DNA from: Hippopus hippopus
Lineage: Eukaryota > Mollusca > Bivalvia > Cardiida > Cardiidae
Length of the DNA: 64,000 bases
NCBI GenBank assembly: GCA_946811185.2
Contig: OX328101.1
Location: forward strand, 18,646,122-18,710,121
Reading direction: 5' to 3'
Both the position numbers and the translations under genes were made by a program. This document shows, one piece after another, positions 17,738 through 29,361 of the stretch (position 1 is its first letter; each line of letters opens with the position of its first letter). The notes under the pieces are model-generated. The model did no database searches and was not told the DNA's origin. It was given only the letters and a program-made list of their open reading frames with translations.

Positions 17738-17984
17738 AGTGCATTGCCATAGGAAGCTCTCGTATTGGTCACAATAATAGTAACTATTATCAATATGATA
17801 AATTTTGGGAGATAAAAAAAAAATAACAACATAAAATAAGTATCAACAATTTAATTTTTTTCATGAATATTTCTGCACATGTCAAAACATCAAAAACAAA
17901 ACATTGTATCTTATTAAAAATGAGCTTAACCTAAATAATATCCATGCAAGTATTCATCTCGCTCCTTCCACACAACCATGCTTC

Positions 17985-18075
17985 AGCAGATAAACCTTTC
18001 TAGTACTTTTGCAGCCAAAATAGATCAAGATCGGACTGCACATTCTGGTCCTTGACCTACCCAGTCTGACATAAT
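17985..18075. repeat. Family D foldback fragment
   Basis: Arms aatagatcaagatcggactg and ggtccttgacctaccc. Confidence 0.6.
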
Positions 18076-18137
18076 ACGGAAAATGGACAGTGCAATATTT
18101 GAGTGGTATTATTGACTGCAAATGTCCATTTCACATA

Positions 18138-18370
18138 ACCCTTTACCAAACAATCCCAGGTTTTAACAACTCTGAGAGAAGACGGCTTTTGAAAACACTG
18201 TGAGAAAAGGAGAAAATGCTGGTAACCAGCATTTTCTCCTTTTTTCACAAAGTTTTCTTTCCTTTCATAGTCAAATCCCCATCATTTCAATCACATTTTC
18301 TGGTATTTGGTGTCTGCAAAACTCGGTAATTTCGGCAAGTGTAATATTTTGTCAGCTGGTAAAGGATTAT
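18138..18370 (+). repeat. Family H foldback MITE
   Basis: Full arms; the hairpin carries gtgagaaaagg/ccttttttcac. The right end is cagctggtaaaggatta. Confidence 0.88.
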
Positions 18371-18529
18371 ACTGACCTCCAAGCATTTGCATCATCATAC
18401 AATTATTGCCTGCATAATATAAAGACCAGTCAACAGTATTATACAATTCATATATCCCTTGAAGTACTGAATTAATGAAGTGGACCTTTTTATGAAGGTA
18501 AAACAGTAAAGCTATAGAAGTTTCAAGGT

Positions 18530-18665
18530 TGTTTTAGCTATCATATCTTGACAAGTAGCAGACAATATAGATCCAGGATCAGACTGCATGGTCTGTGCAG
18601 TCTGATCTTGGATCTACACTGTCTGCAGAAGTAACTTAAGCAGGGTCCAGCGCTTTAAGGCTCAA
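18530..18665. repeat. Family D foldback
   Basis: Well-paired stem at 18,558-18,628 around gatcagactgcatggtctgt, with outer arms tagcagaca and tgtctgcag. Confidence 0.8.
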
Positions 18666-18670
18666 TAACT

Positions 18671-21664
18671 AACAAGAGGGCCATGATGGCCCTGGATCGC
18701 TCACCTGGTCAATAGGCAAAATTTCACTCCACGTGCATAATTCAATTTCTGACCAATAGATAGGTCAACTGGGCTTAAAATGTGGCCTCTAGAGGGTCCA
18801 CATGGAATTTCTGTAAGTTGGCATAGTGACCTACTTTATCACCATAGGCGACCCAATATAGAACTCATCACAAATTGATCAAGAAAAACATTCTGAACAG
18901 TTTTCAAGTTAATTGAGCAATAAATGTGGCCTCTAGAGTGCCCACAAGGTATTTCTTTAATTTGACCTAGTGACCTAGATTATGACCCCAGGTGACCCAA
19001 TTTCATACTCATCCGACATTTCATCAAGATAAACATTCTGACCAATTTTCAAGCCAATTGAGCGAGAAATGTGGCCTCTGCAGTGCCCTAAAGGTAGTGA
19101 CCTAGTTTATGACCCCAGGTGATCCAATTTTGAACCAATCCTAGATTTCATCAAGAGAAACATTTTACCCAATTCTAAAATCAATTGAACAATAAATGTG
19201 GCCTCTAGAAAGCCCTAGTTATATTTCTTTAATTTGACCTAGTGACCTCATTTATGGCCCAGTTGACCCAAATTCAGGCTCATGTGAGATTTTATCAAGA
19301 TAAACATTCTGACCAATTTTCAAGCCAATTGAACGAGAAATGTGGCCTCTGTAGTGCCCTAAAGGTATTTCTTTAATGTGACCTAGTGACCTAGATTATG
19401 ACCCCAGGTGACCCAATTTTGAACTAATCCTAGATTTCATCAGGAGAAACATTTTACCCAATTCTAAAATCAATTGAACAATAAATGTGGCCTCTAGAAA
19501 GCCCTAGTTATATTTCTTTAATTTGACCTAGTGACCTCGTTTATGACCCCAGATGACCCAAATTTCGGCTCATGTGAGATTTCATCAAGACAAACATTCT
19601 GACCAATTTTCAAGTCAGTTGATCAAGAAATGTGGCCTCTGTAGTGCCCTAAAGGTATTTAATTTGACATAGTGACCTAGTTTTTACCCCAGGTGACCCA
19701 ATTTTGAACTATTCCTAGATTTCCTCAAGAGAAACATTTTACCCAATTCTCAAATCAATTGAACAATAAATGTAGCCTCTACAAAGCCCTAGAGTTATAT
19801 TTCTTTAATTTGACCTAGTGACCTAGTTTATGACCCCAGTTGACCCAAATTCAGACTCGTGTGAGATTTTATCAAGACAAACATTCTGACCAATTTTCAA
19901 GTCAGTTGAGCAAAAAATGTGGCCTCTAGAGTGCCCACAACGTATTTCTTTAATTTAACATAGTGACCTAGTTTATGACCCCAGGTGACCCAATTTTGAA
20001 CTCACTGAACATGTTGTGCTCCGTTGGGCTAACAAACTTAGAACAGGTTCACTACATACCAAATATCAAAGCTCTCCGCCTTCCAGATTCAGCAAAGAAG
20101 AATTTTAAAGTTTTCCTTCTTTGTTCCCATGTTTGAACTTGTGACCCCTGAGGCGGGCTAGTTTTGACCCCCAGGGCATGAACAAACTTGGTAGAGGTTC
20201 ACTAGGAGATGCTACATACCAAAAATTGAAGTTCTACACCTTCCAGTTTCAGAAAAGAAGATTTTTTAAAGTTTTCATTCTTTGTTCCTATGTTTCGAAC
20301 TTGTGACCCCCCCCCCCGGGTGGGGCCAGTTTTAACCCCAGGAGCATCATATGAACAAACTTGGTAGAGGTCCACTAGGAGATGCTACATACTACAAATC
20401 AAAGCTGTATACCTTCTAGTTTCAGAGAAGAAGAATTTTAGTTTTCCTTTTTTGTTCCCATGTTCAAAATTGTAACCCCTCGGGGCGGGGCCAGTTTTGA
20501 CCCCAGGGGCATCATATGAACAAACTTGGTAGAGGTCCACTATGAGATGCTACATACTAAAAATCAAAGCTGTATACCTTCTAGTTTCAGAGAAGAAGAA
20601 TTTAGTTTTCCTTTTTTGTTCCCATGTTCAAAATTGTAACCCCCGGGGCGGGGCCAGTTTTGACCCCAAGGGCATCATATGAACAAACTTGGTAGAGGTC
20701 CACTAGGAAATGCTACATACCAAATATCAAAGCTCTACACCTTACAGTTTCAGAAAAAAAGATTTTTAAAGTTTTCATTCTTTGTTCCTATGTTTCGAAC
20801 TTGTGACCCCCGGGGCAGGGCCAGTTTTGACCCCAGGGGCATCATATGAACAAACTTGGTAAAGGTCTACTAGGAGATGCTACATACCAAATATCAAAGC
20901 TCTACACCTTACAGTTTCAGAGAAGAAGAATTTTAAAGTTTCCCTTCTTTGTTCCTATGTTCAAACTTGTGACCCCCGGGACTGAGCCAGTCTTGACCCC
21001 AGGGGCATCATATGAACAAACTTGGTAGAGGTCCACTAGGAGATGCTACATACCAAATATCAAAGCTCTACACCTTCTAGTTTCAGAGAAGATTTTTAAA
21101 GTTTTCCTTCTTTGTTCCTATGTTTCAAACTTGTGACCCCTGGGGCGGGGCCAGTTTTGACCCCAGGGGCATCATATGAGCAAACTTGGTAGAGGTCCAC
21201 TAGGAGATGCTACATATGAAATATCTAAGCTCTACGCCTTCCACTTTCAGAGAAGGAGAATTTTAAAGTCTCCCTTCTTTGTTCCTATGTTCAAACTTGT
21301 GACCCCCGGGGCGGGGCCGGTTTTGACCCCAGGGGCATCATATGAACAAACTTGGCAGAGGTCCACTAGGAGATGCTACATACCAAATATCAAAGCTCTA
21401 CGCCTTCTAGTTTCAGAGAAGAACATTTTCAAAGATTTTGCTATTTTTTTCCTTTTGGTTGCCATGGCAACCAGAGTTATGGGTGGAATTCAATCTCTTG
21501 AACAACTTTGGTAGAGCTTCACCCAAGGAACATCCCTGCTAAGTTTCATCAAGATTGGCCCAGTGGTTTAGGAGGAGAATATGTTTAAAGAAATTGTGGA
21601 CGACGGACATTGGGCGATCACAAAAGCTCACCTTGAGCACTTTGTGCTCAGGTGAGCTAAAAAT
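18671..21664 (+). mobile_element. Helentron-like element, family 1, with two tandem arrays
   Basis: Opens AACAAGAGGGCCATGATGG with hairpin AGGGCCATGATGGCCCT, then GCTCACCTG. Closes with hairpin GAGCACTTTGTGCTC then AGGTGAGCTAAAAAT; GCTCACCTG/CAGGTGAGC are inverted repeats. Array one (18,760-20,010) has ~145-bp units marked tgtggcctct; array two (20,010-21,440) has ~165-bp units marked atgaacaaacttggtag. Open frames inside are by-products of the repeat. No transposase sequence, so non-autonomous. Confidence 0.75.
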
Positions 21665-21794
21665 AAACATCCATTTATCCTGTAACAGTTGTGTATATTC
21701 AGAATCTCACATATATTTAGAGCTTGACCCATCAAAGAGCATGCCTATTTCAGACCATCAAAAACCTATCATAAATGACACATATACAGGGGAT

Positions 21795-22030
21795 AAATTG
21801 ATTGAATGGTATTTTACAACGCTTTCACCATTATTTCAGTCATATGGCAACAACTCACATATTCATGTATGTCCTGAATTTTACCAGTACTCTGCTGAAA
21901 AAATGTCTTGCCAAAGGATATTACCCCCCCCCCCCCCCCCAAAAAAAAAAAAAAAAATGCTTAAGTTGAGACTTGAAACCAGGGCCTCCAGATTACAAAT
22001 CCTACACGAATCACTAGGCCATGCAGTATC
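21795..22030 (-). mobile_element. tRNA-headed SINE, degenerate
   Basis: Tail aaattgattgaatgg, body ttcaccattatttcagtcat. Minus-strand head has box A-like TGGCCTAGTGATTCGTG and box B GGTTTCAAGTC. Interrupted at ~21,925-21,957 by a C-run followed by an A-run. Confidence 0.7.
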
Positions 22031-22329
22031 TCAAAAGGGACAAAAAGATTAACAAATGCCCTTTCTGGAGTATATATTGAAATGCATATATCATGAGAAC
22101 AGAAACCACTACCAGTTCAAAAACCTGTTCCTTTTCCCACTTTTCAAATTATTTCTAATGCATGGGCATATTAAGTCATATTTGAACAGGTGTGAGTAAG
22201 TACCTATTTAGTGCAAGCATACAGATTTAAACCAGGACATTGTAATGTTTATTTCAGCATTGTTTGATCTTAAACCATTCAAATAAAAAAAAAAAAATCT
22301 TCATTCTTAACTTTACAATATAACAATCT

Positions 22330-22475
22330 TAGACCCAAAAGCATTTACAGACAAAAAATTAACCACTGTCTGACATTGCTCTTTTTAACAGTAAAAAATT
22401 TTCTGAGAAAAGGAGAAAATGCTGGTTACCAGCATTTTCTCCTTTTTTCATAAAGTTTTCAAAAGCATTCCTTCA
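22330..22475 (-). repeat. Family H foldback MITE, truncated
   Basis: Arm B starts aaaagcatttacagacaaa. Hairpin present at 22,400-22,460; arm A stops at aaaagcattcctt. Confidence 0.78.
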
Positions 22476-22684
22476 ATTTTCATTCATGGACAAAATACAG
22501 AATTTTGCTGCCCCTAAACATGTTTGTAGATATCATAGATCAAAAGATAAGACAGACTGGCTGATTCCAGTATACCCCTGACAAAACCTTCTTTTTGCAG
22601 AGGTTTACAAAAAATCTAGGCATAATAGGAGACAGTAAAATGAAGATCTACACTCTCAAAATTTTGTCCAATATTCTTGCTGCT

Positions 22685-22960
22685 TACACATGGTTTGCAG
22701 CACACAAAAAGGGGCCATCGGACATTTGCGTAAAGTGTCGTCTTGGATCAGCCTACGCAGTCCGCACAGGCTAATCCGAGACGGCACTTTACGTCAACAT
22801 TAGATTTTGTCCTACAGTAGACTTGCGCAAAACAGAAAATTACATAAAAGAGGAAAGTGTTGTTTAAGATCAGCCTCCGCGGACTGCGCAGGCTGATCTG
22901 AGACAACACTTTACGCAAATGCCCGAATGCCCTTTTTCGCATGTAGTAGACCACATATTG
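22685..22960. repeat. Family G2 foldback with two hairpins
   Basis: Ends acatggtttgcagcacac and cgcatgtagtagaccacat. Two separate stems at 22,715-22,800 and 22,850-22,925, both built on gatcagcct(a/c)cgc and its complement. Related to the element nested at 42,309. Confidence 0.75.
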
Positions 22961-22994
22961 ACATATACAACAGTCTCAATAGTAGGCCATTTGG

Positions 22995-23144
22995 TTAACC
23001 CTATATCACAATGATCCTAGTGATCAATATTTCAACTCGTCGAGAGACAAACTCCGTTGTACGAGTCATATTTGATTTCTTGTATGCAAATGCTTTCAAT
23101 TTGGTACATTCTAACTTTTTTTTTATTATTTGGTAAAGAGTTAA
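22995..23144 (+). repeat. Family H MITE lacking the hairpin
   Basis: TTAA at 22,995-22,998 and 23,141-23,144; both arms remain but the whole central palindrome is missing. Confidence 0.82.
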
Positions 23145-23439
23145 CCTGAGCAATGTACGTGAAGGCTAATGTTTAACAGCAGTAATGTCACACACAGAGC
23201 GCTGAATAATAAACCTCTACCTGCAAACTGCTTTTCCATCTTACAGTAGACAAATTTTGAAAACGCAGTGGCAAGAAGTGCTCATCAGGGGCATTTGCTC
23301 CCCTTTTTACACCACGCTTTCATTTGTGTTCATACTAGCAAACCATGATTTATTTTAATAAGCCAATGTACCTTAATGACCATGCTCTCAAAGTCATAGA
23401 TCTGCTGACTATATTTTCTACAATATAATAAGCTAAATG

Positions 23440-23625
23440 TAAATGACCATTTCAAAAGGTCGAAAAAGATCTGATTACTGCATTTTTAAGGCCTATTCTG
23501 TGAAAATATCTAAAATAATATCAATGTACATCTATGATTAGACTGCATGTTTTGTGCAGACTGATCTTGCATTTCCAATGTCTACAAAATCACTAAGCAT
23601 TTTCAGTGTTTTAAAGTATTACAAT
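23440..23625. repeat. Family D foldback, diverged
   Basis: Arms gattagactgcatgttttgt and cagactgatcttgcattt; outer ends lost. Confidence 0.55.
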
Positions 23626-23764
23626 CATGAGGTCAAGAAAAATAAGGCATTGTAGAACACATGAGTAGAATACATTGACAAATTCCTAGAACATCATGAA
23701 CAATACCTAGTGCAGAAAAAAAATACATGTGCCACTCTAGAAAAAGGGGGTTTACTGCATCTCC

Positions 23765-23993
23765 TTAACTCCTTACCACACAATTCTAGCTTTTAACGAC
23801 CCTGACAATGAAGCCTTTTGAAAACATTGTGGGAAAAGGAGAAAATGCTGGTAACCAGCATTTTCTCCTTTTCCCACAATGTTTTCCACCCTTCCCAAAG
23901 CAAATCTCATTTTTTTAGCCATGTTTATTTTGTAATCTGCAAATGCTTTGAATTTGGACCAGTCTTAAATTTTGTCGTGTGGTAAAGAGTTAA
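23765..23993 (+). repeat. Family H foldback MITE with TTAA at both ends
   Basis: TTAA at 23,765-23,768 and 23,990-23,993. Perfect hairpin from ttttgaaaacattgtggg to its mirror. Confidence 0.92.
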
Positions 23994-24009
23994 AGCAGTA
24001 TACCAAGCA

Positions 24010-24213
24010 AGTCGTAACATAATTATGGATCTATAAAATCCATTTTGGTCTCAAAACCAACTGAATCATACTGTAGACTGGCCCTCTGGCATGCAGAAAA
24101 TTGACTGATAGCAAAAAAGTTTTGTCATAGGTCAGCCTGCGTGGACTGCACAGGCTGACCTGGGTCAATACTTTCTGCAGCTGCATTAAGTTCCTTTTTA
24201 ACAGAGCATGGCT
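24010..24213 (-). repeat. Family G foldback element
   Basis: Right end gcattaagttcctttttaac then agagcatggctcat; core hairpin around ggtcagcctgcgtggactgc. The left end is not clean. Confidence 0.78.
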
Positions 24214-24259
24214 CATATTTCTGACAGTAACTTGTACACAGCTTCAGACTCTCCAAGTG

Positions 24260-24439
24260 ACTAATCCTTTACCAAATCATCTCATCTTTCAACCACTCCA
24301 AGGAAGAAGGCTGTTGAAAACTATGTGCAAAAAGGAGAAAATGCTGGTTACCCAACATATGAGCAGAATTAAACTTTGTCATCTGCAAATGCTTTAAATA
24401 TGGATAAGTCTAAAATTTTGCTTTCTGGAAAAGAGTTAA
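24260..24439 (+). repeat. Family H MITE, hairpin right arm deleted
   Basis: The left half runs to gctggttaccc and then jumps to arm B (gagcagaattaaactttg). Confidence 0.82.
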
Positions 24440-24925
24440 AGTATAGTGTAATGAAAACATAAATTGCATCAGATGACTAATTTATCAAAATGATTTCCCA
24501 CTGTCAGTTTTCTATAATGCCAATACCTTGAAATGTATCTACAAAGATTTTCTTAGACAAGTTCAATACCAAGATAACAAGATGTTACTGTGTCTATCAA
24601 TTGCAATAAAAATAAAAATCGAGACATGTCGTCTAAATGTTATATGTTAGTTAAACATAATCGCATCATTAAGCCAAAGCCAATATCTCCTCTCACAGAA
24701 CATTGCAAGTAGAATATTTTAATTTTGTAAAGTTTACTGAAATATTAATAACAAGAAAGCCTGGACACCAAATTACATCTCTCTTAATCTCAATTTAAAG
24801 CAAAGAAATGCCCATTATAACAAGTTTCCTCCATTTTTTAACAAGAACTACAGACAGAACTCTTAGATACTGTGCTAACATAACAAATAGCCAATAAACA
24901 GACAGCATTACAGTCTGAAATACCT

Positions 24926-25155
24926 CCTAACTCTTTACCAAACAATCCTGTGTTTTCCTGACCAAGATGAAGAAGCCTTTAGAAAACATTGTGTGAAAAG
25001 GAGAGACATTTAATTTGTTGTTTGCATTTTTTATTTTTTCAGTTTGGACAAGTAAAAAATTTTGTCATTTGGTAAACAGGTAACACTTTACCAAACAACA
25101 AATTTTTTTCAGTTTGGACAAGTAAAAAATTTTGTCATTTGGTAAACAGGTAACA
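24926..25155 (+). repeat. Family H MITE remnant with a duplicated right end
   Basis: The hairpin is half deleted. The right end (tttttcagtttggacaagta to aacaggtaacactttaccaa) occurs twice in tandem, at ~25,035 and ~25,105, a ~70-bp duplication. Confidence 0.78.
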
Positions 25156-25375
25156 CTTTACCAAACAACAAAATTTTAGACTTGTCCAAATTGAAAGCAT
25201 TTGCAGACAATAAATTAAAAATGACCCAAATGAAGAAATTTGCCCTCGATATGGTAGAAAACATTGTGGGAAAAGGAGAAAATGCTGGTTACCGGCATTT
25301 TCTCCTTTTCTTACAATGTTTTCTCTAGTGGTAACCGACATTTTCTCCTTTTCTTACAATGTTTTCTCCCCTTCC
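25155..25375 (-). repeat. Family H MITE with duplicated hairpin arm
   Basis: The right stem arm (attttctccttttcttacaa) appears twice, at ~25,298 and ~25,343, separated by tgttttctctagtggtaacc. Arm A is lost. Confidence 0.8.
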
Positions 25376-25449
25376 CATAATATCTATTTCTTTCCCTTAC
25401 ACACATACAACATTTTAAATGTTACTAAATAGTAGGTTTTATCTCTGAT

Positions 25450-25590
25450 AAGGTGGGAAACTTTGTAGGAAAAGGAGAAAATGCTGGTTTCTATCATTTT
25501 TCACCTTTCCGATGTTGTTTTTTTTTTATAATCTTACTTCTTCAGGGTTTTTCCAAGATAGGATTATTTGGTGACAGGCTAACCACTCAA
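25450..25590 (-). repeat. Family H MITE, truncated
   Basis: Starts at gtgggaaactttgtaggaaa; the right arm decays through cttcttcagggtttttcc to ggattatttggtgacaggct. Confidence 0.7.
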
Positions 25591-25799
25591 GTTGAAGTAC
25601 GACAACAAAAATATCTGATTACAGAAGTAAATAATCAGGTAGGATTTTTGATGTGATGAAAATAAAATCTGTTTAAATAATCCTATAGGTTACCAAAATC
25701 TTCTCTATACAGCCTCCATGGTAGATTTTGACAGATATAGAAATGAACAAAAATGATATGGTGACGATCTCTCTTGTGCTATTGACTCTGATAATGGTG

Positions 25800-25900
25800 A
25801 CTAGCATTGGTTGTTTTTGCTGAACCACATAGATCAAGATCAGAATACACAGTCTGATCTGGGATCTACAGCATCTTCTACCTACTGCTAAGTTGGTCAA
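25800..25900. repeat. Family D foldback, short
   Basis: Arms catagatcaagatcagaa and tctgatctgggatctaca. Confidence 0.65.
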
Positions 25901-25978
25901 AATCATCTTCAGTTACTGAGGAAATCTTCTTCAATTCCTTGGAAAAAAGTCAAGCTTATATAGTGTGCAGTAAAAAGA

Positions 25979-26196
25979 GTTAACTCTCTGTCAAATGACA
26001 AAATTCAGACTCCATAAACTTGAAAAAATTTGAAGACGACAAATTAAACATTGCTCTTAACATCATCTTTGTCTTTAAAATGCTAGAAAACATAATGGGA
26101 CAAGCAGAAATTGATGGTTCTCCTTTTGCCTTGATGTTTTCCAAAGCCTTCTTCTTTAGGATTGTTAAAACTTGGGATTGTATGCTGAAGGGTTAA
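25979..26196 (-). repeat. Family H MITE, decayed hairpin
   Basis: Starts agagttaactctctgtcaaa; the hairpin is reduced to agaaattgatggttctcctt. Ends gctgaagggttaac. Confidence 0.78.
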
Positions 26197-26523
26197 CAAA
26201 GAGCCACTAACAGAAGACTTTTTTATTGTTGCAGATCGTATTTGAAAACAATGTGTTCAATGGAGAAACTGTTCCAATTTGGTACTAGTTCGGCATTGGA
26301 ATGCCTCATCCCTGATAAACCCATTTTCTGTATTTGTCAAAATATCCCAGACTTCACTGAAATGTTTGCTTATTTCTTTTGGGTAAGGTTCAATATGAAA
26401 TATTTCATTCAATAGTATGATGACATAAGCTTCCAGAAATACATCATTCTATTTCATTATTTTATTGGTTTCAAAATCAACCAGATGAATATCAAGGAAA
26501 GCGTAGAGCTATCTTTGAATGTA

Positions 26524-26753
26524 TTTAACCCCTTACAAAAGAATCATGACTTTTAACAACCCTGAGGAAGGCGGCTTTTGAAAACATTGCTGGAAAAGGA
26601 GAAAATGCTGGTAACCAGCATTTTCTCCTTTTCCCACAATGTTTTCTACCCTATCAAGGATAATTATCGTCATTGGAGCAACCTGTTATTTGTCGTCTGC
26701 AAATATTTTCAATTTGGACCTGTCCAAAATTTTGTCTTTTGGTAAAGAATTGA
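26524..26753 (+). repeat. Family H foldback MITE
   Basis: Full arms and a near-perfect hairpin (one mismatch, attgctgg); right end tttggtaaagaattga. Confidence 0.88.
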
Positions 26754-27330
26754 TGAACTTTGTAGTGAATTCGTTTAAATTTATTCCTGTTTCCATAGTA
26801 GCCTAAACCTAAAGAAAGAAGTGTAACTTTGATCCTTACATATCCAGAATCAATGAAAGAGGTGTTTATGTTGGTGATATTTACAGGGACAAACCAAAAC
26901 ATACCACAAAAACATTCATCAAATGTGGCAGCAAGCAATACATGTATATATAGTACAGACATCTACAGATAAATTAGCAATTACTACTCATGATTCCCAA
27001 AAGTTGCCTTTACCCACAATGTTTTCCAAACTTTCTGCCCATTCCCATTTTGCAAGGGCAGGGTAATCTGTTGTCAATGTGATCTTTATTGTCAAGAAAC
27101 CTGCTAGACAAATACATTAAGTGGTCACAGATATTTCATCAAGTTCTAATATCCCATTGACTAACATGCATTTCAGAATTTCTGAGTTCACCTTTCCCAA
27201 TTTTGTTTATTCAAAAATGAAGTTATTCTTATGAAACTTGTATGAATCTCATGCAAACTAAATTTCATATAAAATATATATATTTCTAGATTGATACAAT
27301 ATAAAACAAAATAAAATGCAGCTTTTTAAA
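26754..27330. other. Nothing recognised
   Basis: AT-rich DNA with no clear repeat or exon; short resemblances to family H text (cccacaatgttttccaaac at ~27,014) are too brief to call. Confidence 0.5.
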
Positions 27331-27555
27331 TCTTTACCAGTCAACAAAATTTTAGACTGGCCAAAATTGACAGAAGTTGAAGACGAAAAATTATGTGTAA
27401 TTCAATTTTTGAATTTGGCTTTGAAAGGTCAGAAAACATTGTAGGAAAGGGAGAAAACGCTGGTTACCAGCATCTTCTCCTTTTCCTGCAATGTTTTCAA
27501 AAGATTTCTTTCTCAGAGGTCGTTATAACTTGTAACAGTGTTGCAAAGGGTTAAA
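27331..27555 (-). repeat. Family H foldback MITE
   Basis: Opens tctttaccagtcaacaaaat. The hairpin has two mismatches; closes ttgcaaagggttaa. Confidence 0.85.
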
Positions 27556-27886
27556 AGTGATCAATACTTTTGAAAAATATTTTTTACCTTGAGGCATCAC
27601 CAAAATTGAAGGAAATGATAACCTCACTAAGTTTCAGTGAGCTTCAACTCCAATGTCAGCCAAGGAACAATACTGGTAACAGCATGTTAGTGTTAACTTT
27701 AGTAACCTTGCTTTCTACAAGTGTAGTTTTCCCCTAATAATGCATGATCAAAAGCCACATACTCAGTTTTCTTGCATACTGAAAAATGCATGCACGTGAA
27801 TGAGAACTGAATTTGATGAAATACTTTTAGCCACTGACAACAGATCATGATTTTTCATTTACTGACATGTCGGTTAAATAAATGAC

Positions 27887-28111
27887 TTAACTCTTCACCA
27901 AAACAACAAAATTTTAGACCAGTCCAAATTCAATGTATTTGCAGACAACAAACTAAATCTTGCAAAAATTTTGGAAATTTTTCTTTGATAGGGTAGAAAA
28001 CATAGTGGGAAAAGGAGAAAATGCTGGTTACCAGCATTTTCTCCTTTTCCCACAATGTTTTCAAAATTCCTTGGGGTCATTAAAACTCAGGACCGTGTGG
28101 TAAAGGGTTAA
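27887..28111 (-). repeat. Family H foldback MITE with TTAA at both ends
   Basis: TTAA at 27,887-27,890 and 28,108-28,111. Perfect hairpin. Abuts the possible exon at 28,108-28,240. Confidence 0.9.
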
Positions 28112-28240
28112 GCTGGCCCTCCCTGGCCCGCCTTCCACGACAGAACATGTTCCATGGCTGTACTTTCCTCCATTATCAAATTTCCAACCGGATCGTATTC
28201 TGCATGCACGTTTTCAGTGTTGGCTAGGAGTCGGGCACAT
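28108..28240 (-). CDS. Possible exon, unrecognised product
   Basis: On the minus strand a pyrimidine-rich tract and TTTGTAG acceptor (28,241-28,243) precede a stretch richer in GC than its surroundings. One frame is open for 43 codons (CARLLANTENVHAEYDPVGN, then LIMEESTAMEHVLSWKAGQG). Its stop codon falls in the TTAA shared with a family H element. I do not recognise the protein, and an open frame of this length is not rare by chance. If TAB2 spliced here from its late donor the phase would give only a short DVPDS tail. Exon, UTR or neither are all possible. Confidence 0.3.
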
Positions 28241-28499
28241 CTACAAATAAAAAATAAAGAAGACTGCATGCAATGCTACCATTGTTGACATAATGTTTAT
28301 CAAGCGGATTGATATATGAAAAGCAGGAAGATAAAATAAAGAGAAAATGACTACAGAATTCAAACCCATTATTGTACAAATCTAAATTTTTTTAATCCCT
28401 GCTATGAAAAACATTGTAGTTCATTTAATGTAGTATCTCTTTTTTTCATTCCTTTTTCTTTGATCTACACAGTCCAATTTGCTCAAACATTGTAGACAA

Positions 28500-28641
28500 A
28501 AGCAACTATGACTTTACAGAAAAGTTATTTCCTCATCGGACTATGTAGATCCAAGATCAGACTGCACATTCTGTGCAGTCTGATCTTTATCTACATGGTC
28601 CACAAAAGGTCAGTGGATCGGGCTAAGCAGCCTAGAGGTTA
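28500..28641. repeat. Family D foldback
   Basis: Strong stem at 28,545-28,610 (tgtagatccaagatcagact paired with agtctgatctttatctaca); right end agcagcctagaggttaa. Confidence 0.8.
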
Positions 28642-29360
28642 AATAGAAATTTCTACATCACTTAAAAACACTCTGTGTGTCCGATTTTTGTGAGTCAAAC
28701 ATTTCAAAATTTTTTATCTCTTTTTCTATCCATAAGAAATTATATTTCTGACCTATCTATCTTCTTTTTGTGTTTCTTTTATACTGTTCTTAAGAGTGTT
28801 TCAGCCACAATACTGCAGCAGCTGGCACATTAATTTTGTACCTTTCCTTTAACAGTGGGCCTCAGCAGTGCCCTGTCCAAGGACACTCCTAAATGTCAAG
28901 TGCTATCAACAGGAATTGCCAGCAGGACCCAAATCATTCATTTATTTGTTTTTTTGTAAAAACACAGTGAAACAAAGGCATGTTTTTTTTGTTGGTCTTG
29001 CTAGTCCAAAGTCGCTATAATACTACTGCATACTCATGCATATAAAACATTGAAAATAATCAAGAAAAAAAAAATCAGTGGTCTACTGTTACAATGCCAT
29101 GAAAACTAATGCAGAAAAAGGAGGTTCATGCAATTTTTTTGATAGATACAGTAACAGAAATAATGAGTCCATAACCACATTGTCAACAGCAGATGACCTC
29201 TTTCTTCTTGCCGACAACTTGTGAAAACATTGTGGCAAAGAGTTTGCCACAATATTTTCATTTTCAGGACTTAGAAACAGTGTACTAATCATGAACAAAT
29301 CCCTCACAATGTTGGTTTACACAAAGCTAGTCTGAGGAAATGATATCTGGAATATGCATT
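28642..29360. other. Nothing recognised
   Basis: No exon or clear repeat seen. A T-run lies near 28,983 and a short stem gtggcaaagag/ctttgccac near 29,230. Confidence 0.45.
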
Positions 29361-29361
29361 C

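Noticed and set aside
18760..20010. CRISPR-like regular repeats
   Set aside because: Units are ~145 bp, contiguous and without spacers, in a eukaryotic genome.
20846..21514. Open frames with LLGDATYQISKLYTLQFQRRR-like text
   Set aside because: Translations of the 165-bp array.
21640..21664. Classical Helitron 3' end (hairpin plus CTRR)
   Set aside because: Hairpin and CTAA are present, but the next base is A, not T, and the matched inverted ends fit Helentron-type elements better.
25540..26289. Possible two-exon gene: 25,540-25,638 then 26,235-26,289 plus strand, ending VPIWY
   Set aside because: The first half of the supposed exon aligns with the decayed right end of a family H copy; the rest is too short and matches nothing I recognise.
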